Assembly: GCA_002839155.1 (NCBI GenBank)
Contig: PGXM01000010.1
Location: 32,360-96,359, forward strand
DNA length: 64,000 nucleotides
From: Tenericutes bacterium HGW-Tenericutes-1
GTDB taxonomy: Bacteria > Bacillota_I > Bacilli_A > Izemoplasmatales > Hujiaoplasmataceae
Reading direction: 5' to 3'
Shown: positions 25,187-32,330 of the stretch, piece by piece
How the letters are laid out: the number at the start of each line of letters is the position of its first letter
How positions within the stretch are numbered: position 1 is the stretch's first letter
The notes under the pieces: generated by a model
Seen by the model: only the letters and a program-made list of their open reading frames with translations
Databases searched by the model: none
What the model was told of the DNA's origin: nothing
Made by a program: the position numbers and the translations under genes

Positions 25187-26257
25187 TTAACGAGGGATAT
25201 AAGATTGACGAACTTCGCCAATCGTTCTAATCCGATCTTTTGCGAAGACAATTGCTGCTTTTTGCGTATGAATGTCTTCTTTTTCAGCGATTTTAAAGAT
25301 GGTTAATAAACGGTCATAGATTTTTTCAACGGCTTTCATCGCGTTGTCGCGGTTATAACCGATGAGTTCATGATAAACGTTGATAACCCCGCCACCATTA
25401 ATAACGAAGTCAGGAGCGTATAAAATGCCTTTATCTTTAATCATATTGCCATGTCTGTCTTCGTCTTGTAATACGTTGTTCGCTGTACCGGCAATAATCG
25501 GGGCCTTGATTTGAGGAATTGTTTCATCATTTAATACAGCACCTAAAGCACAAGGACAGAAGACATCAACATCCATACCATAAATTTCATTCGTAGGTAC
25601 GAATTCAACGGTTGGGTGTTCTTCAGCCATTCTTTGGATATGGCGTTGGTTAATTTCGGTAAAATAGATTTTCTTTGCGCCAGCTTCAATTAAATAATTA
25701 ATTAAATAATAACCTGTTTGTCCTGCGCCTTGAATGGCGTAAGAGTAATTCGATACATCATCATTGCCAAATCTATGTTTTAAAGCGGCTCTAATGCCAT
25801 GGAAGGCTCCCCACGCGGTGACAGGCGAAGGATTTCCGCTTCTGCCTTCTAATCCCACAACGTGATCAGTTTCCATATGGATGAATTCCATATCTTTTGT
25901 ATTCGTATTCACATCTTCAGCCGTAATATAACGACCATTCAAACTTTGTACATAACGACCTAAAGCTCTAAAGTAAGCTTCACTTTTGCACGTTTGAGCA
26001 TCTCCGATTAAAACAGTTTTACCGCCGCCTAAGTTTAATCCGGCTGCAGCTGATTTATAAGTCATGCCGCGTGCGAGTCTTAAGCAATCCATGACGGCAT
26101 CTTCTTCTGAAGCATAATTCCAAATTCTCGTCCCGCCTAATGCAGGTCCTAAGGTTGTGTCGTGAATTACAGTAACGCCTTTTAATCCTGTTGTTTTGTC
26201 GTAAAAGTAAACGATTTGTTCGTAATCATGTTTTTCCATGTAATCAAATTTGTTCAT
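25187..26257 (-). CDS. Leucine/valine-type (Glu/Leu/Phe/Val family) amino acid dehydrogenase
   Basis: NAD-dependent oxidative deamination of branched-chain amino acids to 2-oxoacids. The N-terminal part has GPALGGTRIW, DAVMDCLRLARGMTYKSAAAGLNLGGGKTVL (catalytic Lys in GGGK) and TAEDVNTNTKDM. The dinucleotide site is AIQGAGQTGYYL, followed by DVFCPCALGAVLN. These and the 356-residue length match leucine dehydrogenase, not the longer glutamate dehydrogenases. GGAGGG precedes the ATG. It is the first gene of the seven-step operon down to buk, behind a promoter with a cre box. Confidence 0.93.
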   Translation of the reverse strand: MNKFDYMEKHDYEQIVYFYDKTTGLKGVTVIHDTTLGPALGGTRIWNYASEEDAVMDCLRLARGMTYKSAAAGLNLGGGKTVLIGDAQTCKSEAYFRALGRYVQSLNGRYITAEDVNTNTKDMEFIHMETDHVVGLEGRSGNPSPVTAWGAFHGIRAALKHRFGNDDVSNYSYAIQGAGQTGYYLINYLIEAGAKKIYFTEINQRHIQRMAEEHPTVEFVPTNEIYGMDVDVFCPCALGAVLNDETIPQIKAPIIAGTANNVLQDEDRHGNMIKDKGILYAPDFVINGGGVINVYHELIGYNRDNAMKAVEKIYDRLLTIFKIAEKEDIHTQKAAIVFAKDRIRTIGEVRQSYIPR

Positions 26258-26290
26258 GTTACCCTCCGTAGGTTTTTATTATTTTGATAC

Positions 26291-26306
26291 TTGAAAACGC
26301 TTCCAA
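26291..26306 (-). promoter_or_regulatory. cre box (CcpA site) in the branched-chain fermentation operon leader
   Basis: TTGGAAGCGTTTTCAA on the minus strand matches the consensus WTGNAANCGNWNNCAW at every position. It begins 4 nt after the -10 box, so CcpA binding would block transcription when a preferred sugar is present. Confidence 0.85.
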
Positions 26307-26310
26307 CAAT

Positions 26311-26338
26311 ATTATATCACTCGGTCAATAGAACTCAA
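26311..26338 (-). promoter_or_regulatory. Promoter of the branched-chain fermentation operon
   Basis: TTGAGT (26338-26333), a 16-nt spacer and a perfect TATAAT (26316-26311) on the minus strand. Confidence 0.7.
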
Positions 26339-26340
26339 AG

Positions 26341-26371
26341 AAAAAAAAGACATAAATTAAAAAAATGTCTT
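26341..26371 (-). terminator. Terminator-like hairpin with no gene in front of it
   Basis: AAGACAT, a loop of ten and ATGTCTT followed by T8 on the minus strand. The GGDEF gene upstream already has its own terminator at 26546-26575, so whatever ends here would be a short transcript from the 170 bases between. Confidence 0.6.
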
Positions 26372-26375
26372 TAAG

Positions 26376-26545
26376 TTATTTTATAACTTATTTATTTATC
26401 AATTTTTTGTTTTATGATGTGAATATTCATCGATGATTTGATTTTCATGGTGAATATTTATTCATTTTTACGGAAATTTTTAAGAGTTAGCGCTTTCATG
26501 ATTCGTTTGATTGATACTAAAACTATCTTTTATATATAAAATCAA
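26376..26545. other. Gene-free stretch between two minus-strand terminators
   Basis: Part of a 327-base interval without a protein gene. It holds an AT-rich palindrome AAGTTATTTTATAACTT (26371-26387), a partly repeated GTGAATATT (26420 and 26450 areas) and a cre-half-site-like AGCGCTTTCATGA (26489-26501). Only very short reading frames without ribosome sites occur. See the finding on a possible small RNA. Confidence 0.4.
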
Positions 26546-26575
26546 AAAAAGTAGCCACATTTAGTGACTACTTCT
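26546..26575 (-). terminator. Terminator of the TPR-GGDEF gene
   Basis: AGTAGTCAC, loop TAAAT, GTGGCTACT (one mismatch) on the minus strand, then T7. Confidence 0.82.
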
Positions 26576-26584
26576 ATGATGTAT

Positions 26585-28711
26585 TTAATATTCTAAAGCA
26601 GTTACTCGATTCTTTCCATTGGCTTTACTGATATATAACTGCGTATCCGCAATGCTTAAGAAACGATCTTTTGTTTTTGTTGCATTCGGTGAAGTTGAAG
26701 ACACACCAATTGATATTGCAATTTTAATTTTATTGCTTAAATCATCATTGAGATGAGCCACAGCGTCTTTAATCTTATTGGCATATTGATCTGCTTCTTT
26801 TAAATCGCAATTCGGGAGTAACATGACAAACTCATCGCCGCCATATCTTGCCACGAAATCAGATTCATTTCTCAAGTGTTCGCTGAGTAATCTCGCTACT
26901 TTTTTAACGACGTCATCGCCAGTTAAATGACCATAGTTATCGTTGAATTTTTTAAAATCATCAACGTCAATCATGAGTAATGACAAAGGTTTCTTATTGT
27001 CGATGGCTTCATTCCAAAGCCGGTCATACATCATATCGAAGAGCCTTCTATTTGGAATTGCGGTTAAGCCATCTTGTTCTGACAAGCCTTTGAATTTCTC
27101 ATTAAGAATGGTAATTTCTTTGGTTTTAAGGGCGTTTTTAATCGCAATTGCTAAATAAGAAGCTAAGGTTTGAAGTAAGTCTTTATGGGTGTCGGTATAC
27201 GCATTTTTATTTTTTGCTTGAATTGAGAAGACGCCAATGACTTCGCCTTCACTCATTAAAGGGGCATACATCGCTGAATGCATTAAATCACCGCGTGTCG
27301 CAGATAATCCTTTAATGTATTTCTTATATTCTTTTTCGATGTCGTTAATTTTAATGGTTTGCTTATTGAGAAAGCTCCAGACATGATAACTCTTGTTATT
27401 ATCGAGTGATAAGGTAAAACTATCAAGCAATTTTCCTTTTTCGATGAATAAGTCAAATCTTAATGCATTGATAGAAGGATCAAATAAACCAACGCCAATA
27501 CTTTCAGCGGTCATCAGTAAATTGACGTTTTCATACAGTTGTTCAAAGATATCGCCTAATACATGCGTTGAAGTCATTGCTTGTCCAATGTTACTTAATA
27601 CATGCATTTGTTGATAACTTTTCCTAAGTTCATTGGACAATTGACGATAAATCTTGGTTTCTTCTAACGATTCAGAGAGTTTTGATTGATATTCAATACT
27701 ATTGATTCTTTCAAGTCTTCGGTTTTCTTCAACGACTTTGCTTGATTTATAGAATTCTCGGTAGTATTGAAATGCAAGTTCAGTCTTCTTGTGTTTGTCA
27801 TAGAAATTTGCCATTTGTTCATACAGCCTTGGCATTAGTTCATCCATGCCAATTTGAGAAGATAGTTTTAAAGCTTTTAATAGATATTCTAAAGCATTGT
27901 TGTAATCATTATTTAAATCATAAGATGTGGCTAATTCAAGATAAATTTTAAATAGAATGACTAAATCTTTACAATCAGTTGCTTCATCAACTCCAAGCAT
28001 TAAATACTGAATGCTTTGCTTAAAATCCTCTAGTTTTTGGTAAATACGTCCCATCGAATGATAAGAATGGGCTAATAATAGCGTTCTTCTATTTTCAACG
28101 CCATAATGAATCGCTTGGATAATATAATTCTTAGCTTCAACAAATTTACCTAAACTTAAATTGGTATTGCCCATATTGACGTTCGCAATCGCTATTGCGT
28201 ATTGATCGTCAATTTCTATGGATTTCTTTAAACATTTCTCATAGTATTCTAATGCTTGATCATAATTCTTTAAGTCTTCATGCATCGTACCAATATTATT
28301 TAAAATCTTTGATTCTAATTCACCATAACCATGATCCATGGCCATGTTTAAGGCGTTTTGATAATGGTTCATCGCTTGGTCAATGAGTTCCATCGTAATA
28401 TAAACATTACCTAAACCAATCAACGCTTCGACCTTTGTATGGGTTTCTTGAACTTTATCAGAGATATCTAAAGCTTGACCTAAATACTCAATCGCTTCAT
28501 TAAAGTTACTGTTAATCCAGTGACAACGACCAATCCGAAGGAGACTTCTAGCTTCTAGTTTAATGAAGCCATACTTCTTCGATAATTCTAATGCTTCACT
28601 GGCAAGCGCTAAAGATTCTTCAGTACTGCGTTGTTCTGCGTCAGTCGCTTTTGAAATGAGGGATTCAACGTACTCAAGTTTTGATTGTTCTACCACTTTG
28701 ATGTCATTCAT
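26585..28711 (-). CDS. TPR-GAF-GGDEF diguanylate cyclase
   Basis: A 708-residue soluble protein. Residues 1-340 form about seven TPR-like repeats of roughly 40 residues (for example ALEYYEKCLKKSIEIDDQYAIAIANVNMGN). A coiled linker and a GAF domain follow (about 370-535). The C-terminal GGDEF domain has an intact active site, RYGGDEF (GGDEF at 624-628), so it should make c-di-GMP. The inhibitory RxxD site five residues upstream reads NESD, so product inhibition may be lost. There is no membrane span. GGAGG precedes the start, with an extended -10 TGGTATAAT near 28752. The signal sensed by TPR/GAF is unknown. Confidence 0.92.
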   Translation of the reverse strand: MNDIKVVEQSKLEYVESLISKATDAEQRSTEESLALASEALELSKKYGFIKLEARSLLRIGRCHWINSNFNEAIEYLGQALDISDKVQETHTKVEALIGLGNVYITMELIDQAMNHYQNALNMAMDHGYGELESKILNNIGTMHEDLKNYDQALEYYEKCLKKSIEIDDQYAIAIANVNMGNTNLSLGKFVEAKNYIIQAIHYGVENRRTLLLAHSYHSMGRIYQKLEDFKQSIQYLMLGVDEATDCKDLVILFKIYLELATSYDLNNDYNNALEYLLKALKLSSQIGMDELMPRLYEQMANFYDKHKKTELAFQYYREFYKSSKVVEENRRLERINSIEYQSKLSESLEETKIYRQLSNELRKSYQQMHVLSNIGQAMTSTHVLGDIFEQLYENVNLLMTAESIGVGLFDPSINALRFDLFIEKGKLLDSFTLSLDNNKSYHVWSFLNKQTIKINDIEKEYKKYIKGLSATRGDLMHSAMYAPLMSEGEVIGVFSIQAKNKNAYTDTHKDLLQTLASYLAIAIKNALKTKEITILNEKFKGLSEQDGLTAIPNRRLFDMMYDRLWNEAIDNKKPLSLLMIDVDDFKKFNDNYGHLTGDDVVKKVARLLSEHLRNESDFVARYGGDEFVMLLPNCDLKEADQYANKIKDAVAHLNDDLSNKIKIAISIGVSSTSPNATKTKDRFLSIADTQLYISKANGKNRVTALEY

Positions 28712-28893
28712 TAGTAACCTCCGAAAATACAGTTTTGGTTAAACCGTATTATACCATGTTTTTCATTTATTAAAAGTATATCAAAAAAGATAGATTATTC
28801 AAGAGAAAAATATTAAATAGCAAGTAAAGAAAAATAACTTCATTATCGATTTAATGATTTAGTGATATAATAGAGTAAAGTGAGGTGCATATC

Positions 28894-29187
28894 TTGTATC
28901 AATCTAAATTTGGAAACCAGGACATTGATCAACTCTATGAAGCCATATTAACGTTAAAAACTAAAGAGGAATGCTATCGATTCTTTGAAGACTTATGTAC
29001 CATCAAAGAAATTTTTGACATGGCACAACGGTTAAAAGTTGCGAAAATGCTCACTGAAAAACGGCCCTATACAGAAATCGTTCTTGAGACCAAGGCATCG
29101 ACAGCGACGATTTCAAGGGTCAATAAATCACTGATCTACGGCGCGGAAGGTTATCATCTCTATTTTAATAAACTCAAACAAAAATAA
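28894..29187 (+). CDS. yerC: YerC/YecD family TrpR-related DNA-binding protein
   Basis: A small helical regulator related to the Trp repressor. The diagnostic blocks are DQLYEAILTLKTKEECYRFFEDLCTI, AQRLKVAKML and the helix-turn-helix ETKASTATISRVNKSL, closely matching B. subtilis YerC as I recall it. TTG at 28894 is preferred as the start because GAGGTG lies 6 nt upstream and the N-terminus then aligns with YerC. A GTG at 28885 is a weaker option that overlaps that ribosome site. Its target is not known. Confidence 0.9.
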   Translation: MYQSKFGNQDIDQLYEAILTLKTKEECYRFFEDLCTIKEIFDMAQRLKVAKMLTEKRPYTEIVLETKASTATISRVNKSLIYGAEGYHLYFNKLKQK

Positions 29188-29205
29188 TTAAATATAAATA
29201 TATTT

Positions 29206-29233
29206 AGAAGGACTTCATTGAAGCCCTTCTTTT
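29206..29233 (+). terminator. yerC terminator
   Basis: AGAAGG-A-CTTC, loop ATT, GAAG-C-CCTTCT followed by a short T-run. Confidence 0.75.
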
Positions 29234-29262
29234 ATTTGATACCGTTTTCATTAATTTAACAC

Positions 29263-29291
29263 TTTACAATGATAAAGCGATAAAATATAAT
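29263..29291 (+). promoter_or_regulatory. Promoter of the amino-acid ABC transporter genes
   Basis: TTTACA at 29263-29268, a 17-nt spacer and a perfect TATAAT at 29286-29291. Confidence 0.72.
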
Positions 29292-29313
29292 AATTGGCAG
29301 AGGTGAAATTTAA

Positions 29314-30102
29314 ATGAAAAAATTATTAGTTTTAAGTATCATGATTTTAAGCTTATTGACAGTTGTTGGTTGTAATCAAGGGGTCATTAATTCTTGGGAA
29401 AGACTAGAAGACAGAGGGTATATGATCGTTGGACTAGACGATACGTTCGCACCCATGGGTTTTAGAGATAACTCTGGAAATTTAGTCGGCTTTGACGTTG
29501 ATTTAGCGAAAGAGGTTGGCGAAAGACTAGGCGTTGAAGTGCGTTTTCAACCCATCGATTGGGATTCCAAAGTTTTAGAACTCAATAGTGGCACAATCGA
29601 TATGATTTGGAATGGTTTAACCATTACTGAATCAAGATTAGAAGAGATGTTATTCTCCATTCCTTATATTGCGAATACGCAAATGATTATGGTGGCTTCT
29701 GATTCTTCGATTAATCTCATCAGTGATCTAACTGGGAAGAAACTCGGTGTTCAAATTAGCAGTGCTGCTGAAGAATCTGTTAATGCCAATGCGATTGTTT
29801 CAAGTTTAGGTGAGTTAATAAAATATGATCAATACAATCAAGCATTATTAGAACTTAAAAATGGCACGATTGATGCAGTTGTCATCGATGAAATCATGGG
29901 ACGTTATATCATCAGCCAATCTGAAGGTGACTATAAAGTTGCCAGTGAAAACTTTGCTAGTGAAACGTATGGTGTTGGCTTTAGACTAGAATCAGATTCG
30001 ATCAGAGATAAAATCAATAACGTTTTAAATGACATGATTGAAGATGGAACAGCTTCAGAAATCTCCATTAAATGGTTTGATGAAGATATCTTCTTAGGAT
30101 AA
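29314..30102 (+). CDS. Polar amino acid ABC transporter substrate-binding lipoprotein
   Basis: A 262-residue extracellular binding protein of family 3. The signal peptide ends in the lipobox TVVGC (Cys20). The mature part starts with WERLEDRGYMIVGLDDTFAPMGFRDNSGNLVGFDVDLAKEVGERLG, a family hallmark, and continues with DMIWNGLTITESR and the hinge block KLGVQISSAAEE. The ligand is probably a polar amino acid such as glutamine, arginine or cystine. It overlaps the permease gene by one base (TAATG). Confidence 0.94.
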   Translation: MKKLLVLSIMILSLLTVVGCNQGVINSWERLEDRGYMIVGLDDTFAPMGFRDNSGNLVGFDVDLAKEVGERLGVEVRFQPIDWDSKVLELNSGTIDMIWNGLTITESRLEEMLFSIPYIANTQMIMVASDSSINLISDLTGKKLGVQISSAAEESVNANAIVSSLGELIKYDQYNQALLELKNGTIDAVVIDEIMGRYIISQSEGDYKVASENFASETYGVGFRLESDSIRDKINNVLNDMIEDGTASEISIKWFDEDIFLG

Positions 30103-30746
30103 TGGATTATTTATTAGAGGTAGCTCAATATCTCACAAAAGGCGCTTTCGTTTCATTAAGCGTCTTTCTTGTTACTTTGGTCTTCTCATTTCCCATTGGC
30201 TTAATCTTATCGATGTTACAACGGAAAAACAAAATCATTAAAAGAGCTATCTCGATTTATACCTGGTTTTTCCGTGGAACTCCTCTCATGTTACAACTCT
30301 TCTTCTTTATGTATGGATTACCTTTCATCGGTATCAATGTCAACCGAATGATGGTCGCTTTTATCGCCTTTGTGATAAATTACAGCGCATATTTCGTTGA
30401 AATCATCCGTGCAGGGATTGAATCCTTGCCCAAAGATCAATTTGAAAGTGCAAGTATGATGGGAGCGACTTCCTATCAAACGTACCGCCATATCATCTTA
30501 CCTCAAGCGATTAGAATTCAGTTTCCAGTCATATCAAGTGAAGTAATTACTCTGATTAAAGATACTGCATTAGTCACCGTCATCGCTATTACTGACCTAA
30601 TGCGTGGTGTCAAAGAAATTGTTTCGAGAGATTTTACGATTTCTCCTTTTATCCTCGCATCAGCGTTTTATTTACTCATTAGTTACGTGATTGTTAAGCT
30701 ATTCAAACGATTAGAAAAACGGTTTGACTATTTGGAATTAAATTAG
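30102..30746 (+). CDS. Polar amino acid ABC transporter permease
   Basis: A 214-residue HisM/GlnP-type membrane subunit with about five spans. FRGTPLMLQLFFFMYGLP and the EAA loop ESASMMGATSYQTYRHIILPQAIR, which contacts the ATPase, are clear. A terminator follows, and no ATP-binding subunit gene lies nearby. The pair must borrow an ATPase encoded elsewhere, or the gene has moved. Confidence 0.94.
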   Translation: MDYLLEVAQYLTKGAFVSLSVFLVTLVFSFPIGLILSMLQRKNKIIKRAISIYTWFFRGTPLMLQLFFFMYGLPFIGINVNRMMVAFIAFVINYSAYFVEIIRAGIESLPKDQFESASMMGATSYQTYRHIILPQAIRIQFPVISSEVITLIKDTALVTVIAITDLMRGVKEIVSRDFTISPFILASAFYLLISYVIVKLFKRLEKRFDYLELN

Positions 30747-30768
30747 GACTTTTTGATTATTGATTATC

Positions 30769-30803
30769 AAACGAGACGGTTGAATGAGAAACGACTCGTT
30801 TTT
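30769..30803 (+). terminator. Terminator after the ABC permease
   Basis: AAACGAGACG and CGACTCGTTT form a stem with one mismatch and a 13-nt loop, then T5. Confidence 0.65.
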
Positions 30804-30938
30804 CATTAGAAGCAGTGTTAATTGATTTAATTGAAAACAAAAAAAACATTCATTTCATTCTAAATTTTTATACCTTATGGTAAAATAATCTTAAATTCAT
30901 TATAATCATATTATATTTAACAAAGTGGGGACATTTTA

Positions 30939-31394
30939 ATGAATACTCAAAGTCTTGAAAGTAAAATACTATCAACTGAAGAGTTTAAAACGCTTTGGTC
31001 AAAAACGTATAACGATACAGGTAAACCCGATTGGTCGCATATCTTTCCCTTTTATGATGATTCCATCGTTTTCCAAGATTCAATTCAAAAAATTGAAGGA
31101 ATTGTTCCTTTCAAAGCTATGTGCAATCGTCTCGCTAAACGGTGCAAAAGTTTGAAAATGGACATATATACGATTGTCAAAAACGAGAATATCATCATGA
31201 TGGAATGGAAGATGACCATGTCGTTTAGATTCTTCCCTAAAAAACCCATTTATGGGGCATCTAAGATGGTTTTTAATGAAGAAGGCAAGATTATCAACCA
31301 ACGTGACTACTATGATTTATGGGGCGATATTTACGATGGTATCCCGATATATAGAAGAATCTACCGCTGGTTCATGCGCGTCTTTTTTGGATAG
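30939..31394 (+). CDS. NTF2-like (SnoaL-type) protein, first gene of a redox cassette
   Basis: A 151-residue cytosolic protein with the NTF2/SnoaL cone fold pattern: an early helix, W-S-xx-FPFYDDSIVFQDSIQKIEGI (the acidic pocket entrance) and the late strands NENIIMMEWKMTM and NEEGKIINQRDYYDLW. Proteins of this fold act as isomerases, cyclases or small-ligand carriers. It lies 11 nt before the SDR gene and begins a four-gene plus-strand unit to 34453. The function here is not known. Confidence 0.75.
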   Translation: MNTQSLESKILSTEEFKTLWSKTYNDTGKPDWSHIFPFYDDSIVFQDSIQKIEGIVPFKAMCNRLAKRCKSLKMDIYTIVKNENIIMMEWKMTMSFRFFPKKPIYGASKMVFNEEGKIINQRDYYDLWGDIYDGIPIYRRIYRWFMRVFFG

Positions 31395-31405
31395 GAGCTC
31401 AAGAA

Positions 31406-32320
31406 ATGAAAAAATTACCCGATCAACTTGTCTTTTTACAAAACCGTAAAGCCGTTCAAAAAACCACTAATGAATCCATGTCTGGCAAGCTATCAGTTAT
31501 CTCTGGTTCTACTTCTGGGGTTGGTTATGTTGCTTTAAAACGTTTGGCGATGGCAGGTTCTAACATTGTCATGGTTTGTCGCAATGAAACAAAAGCGATA
31601 GAGATTAAAAAAGATATCGAATCAAAATACGATATCTCCGTCGATTATTTTATCGCTGATTTTTCTGATTTAGACCAAGTCAGAAATGCAGCCACAAAAA
31701 TCATTGAAAAATACAAAAAAATTGATGTTTTGATCAATAGTGCTGGACTCCATTCAACGAAAAAGTATTATAATAAAGATGGCTATGAACTTGTCTTTAC
31801 AGTGAATCATTTAGCCACTTATCTTTTTACTAAACTCCTCATTCCAACATTGATTGCTTCTGCTCCTTCAAGAATCATTCAGGTTAATTCTGAAGGTCAT
31901 CGTTTTAATGGCTTAAAAATCGACGATTTAGGCTTTAAAAAACGCCTCTATACAGGCTTAAAGAGCTACGGTCAATCAAAGACCGCCCAACTCTTTACCG
32001 TCTGGCAACTAGCCAAAGAATTAGAATCAACTAAAGTTACTATTAATGCAATGCATCCGGGTGGGGTTAGAACCAATATTGGAAATAATAACGGGAAACT
32101 TTACCGCTGGTTCTTGCATCATGTGACGTGGCACTTCTTAAAAGATCCAAGCATCTCAGGAGAAGCATTATATTATTTAGCTGCCTCAAAAGATTTAGTT
32201 AACGTCACCGGTAAATTCTTTAATCTCACGATTGAAGAATTACCAGCGAAGCATGCATTAAATCAAGATAATCAAGCAAAAATCATTGAAATAAGTAATA
32301 AAATGACAGGGTTAGACTAG
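31406..32320 (+). CDS. Short-chain dehydrogenase/reductase
   Basis: A 304-residue SDR resembling the retinol-dehydrogenase/WWOX-like branch. The N-terminal nucleotide motif is SGSTSGVG (residues 33-40). It has INSAG in place of NNAG, a catalytic Ser in IQVNSEGH and YGQSK (Tyr and Lys). The 24-residue basic extension before the fold is part of the gene if the ATG after AGGAGCTC is used; Met25 is a less likely start. It probably reduces a lipophilic ketone or alcohol, judging from the partners. Confidence 0.85.
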   Translation: MKKLPDQLVFLQNRKAVQKTTNESMSGKLSVISGSTSGVGYVALKRLAMAGSNIVMVCRNETKAIEIKKDIESKYDISVDYFIADFSDLDQVRNAATKIIEKYKKIDVLINSAGLHSTKKYYNKDGYELVFTVNHLATYLFTKLLIPTLIASAPSRIIQVNSEGHRFNGLKIDDLGFKKRLYTGLKSYGQSKTAQLFTVWQLAKELESTKVTINAMHPGGVRTNIGNNNGKLYRWFLHHVTWHFLKDPSISGEALYYLAASKDLVNVTGKFFNLTIEELPAKHALNQDNQAKIIEISNKMTGLD

Positions 32321-32330
32321 GAGGACTATG

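Noticed and set aside
26450..26505. Short frames ATGAAAGCG (13 codons) and ATGAAAATC (18 codons) on the minus strand as leader peptides
   Set aside because: Neither has a ribosome site and neither is rich in a regulatory amino acid such as Leu, Ile or Val.
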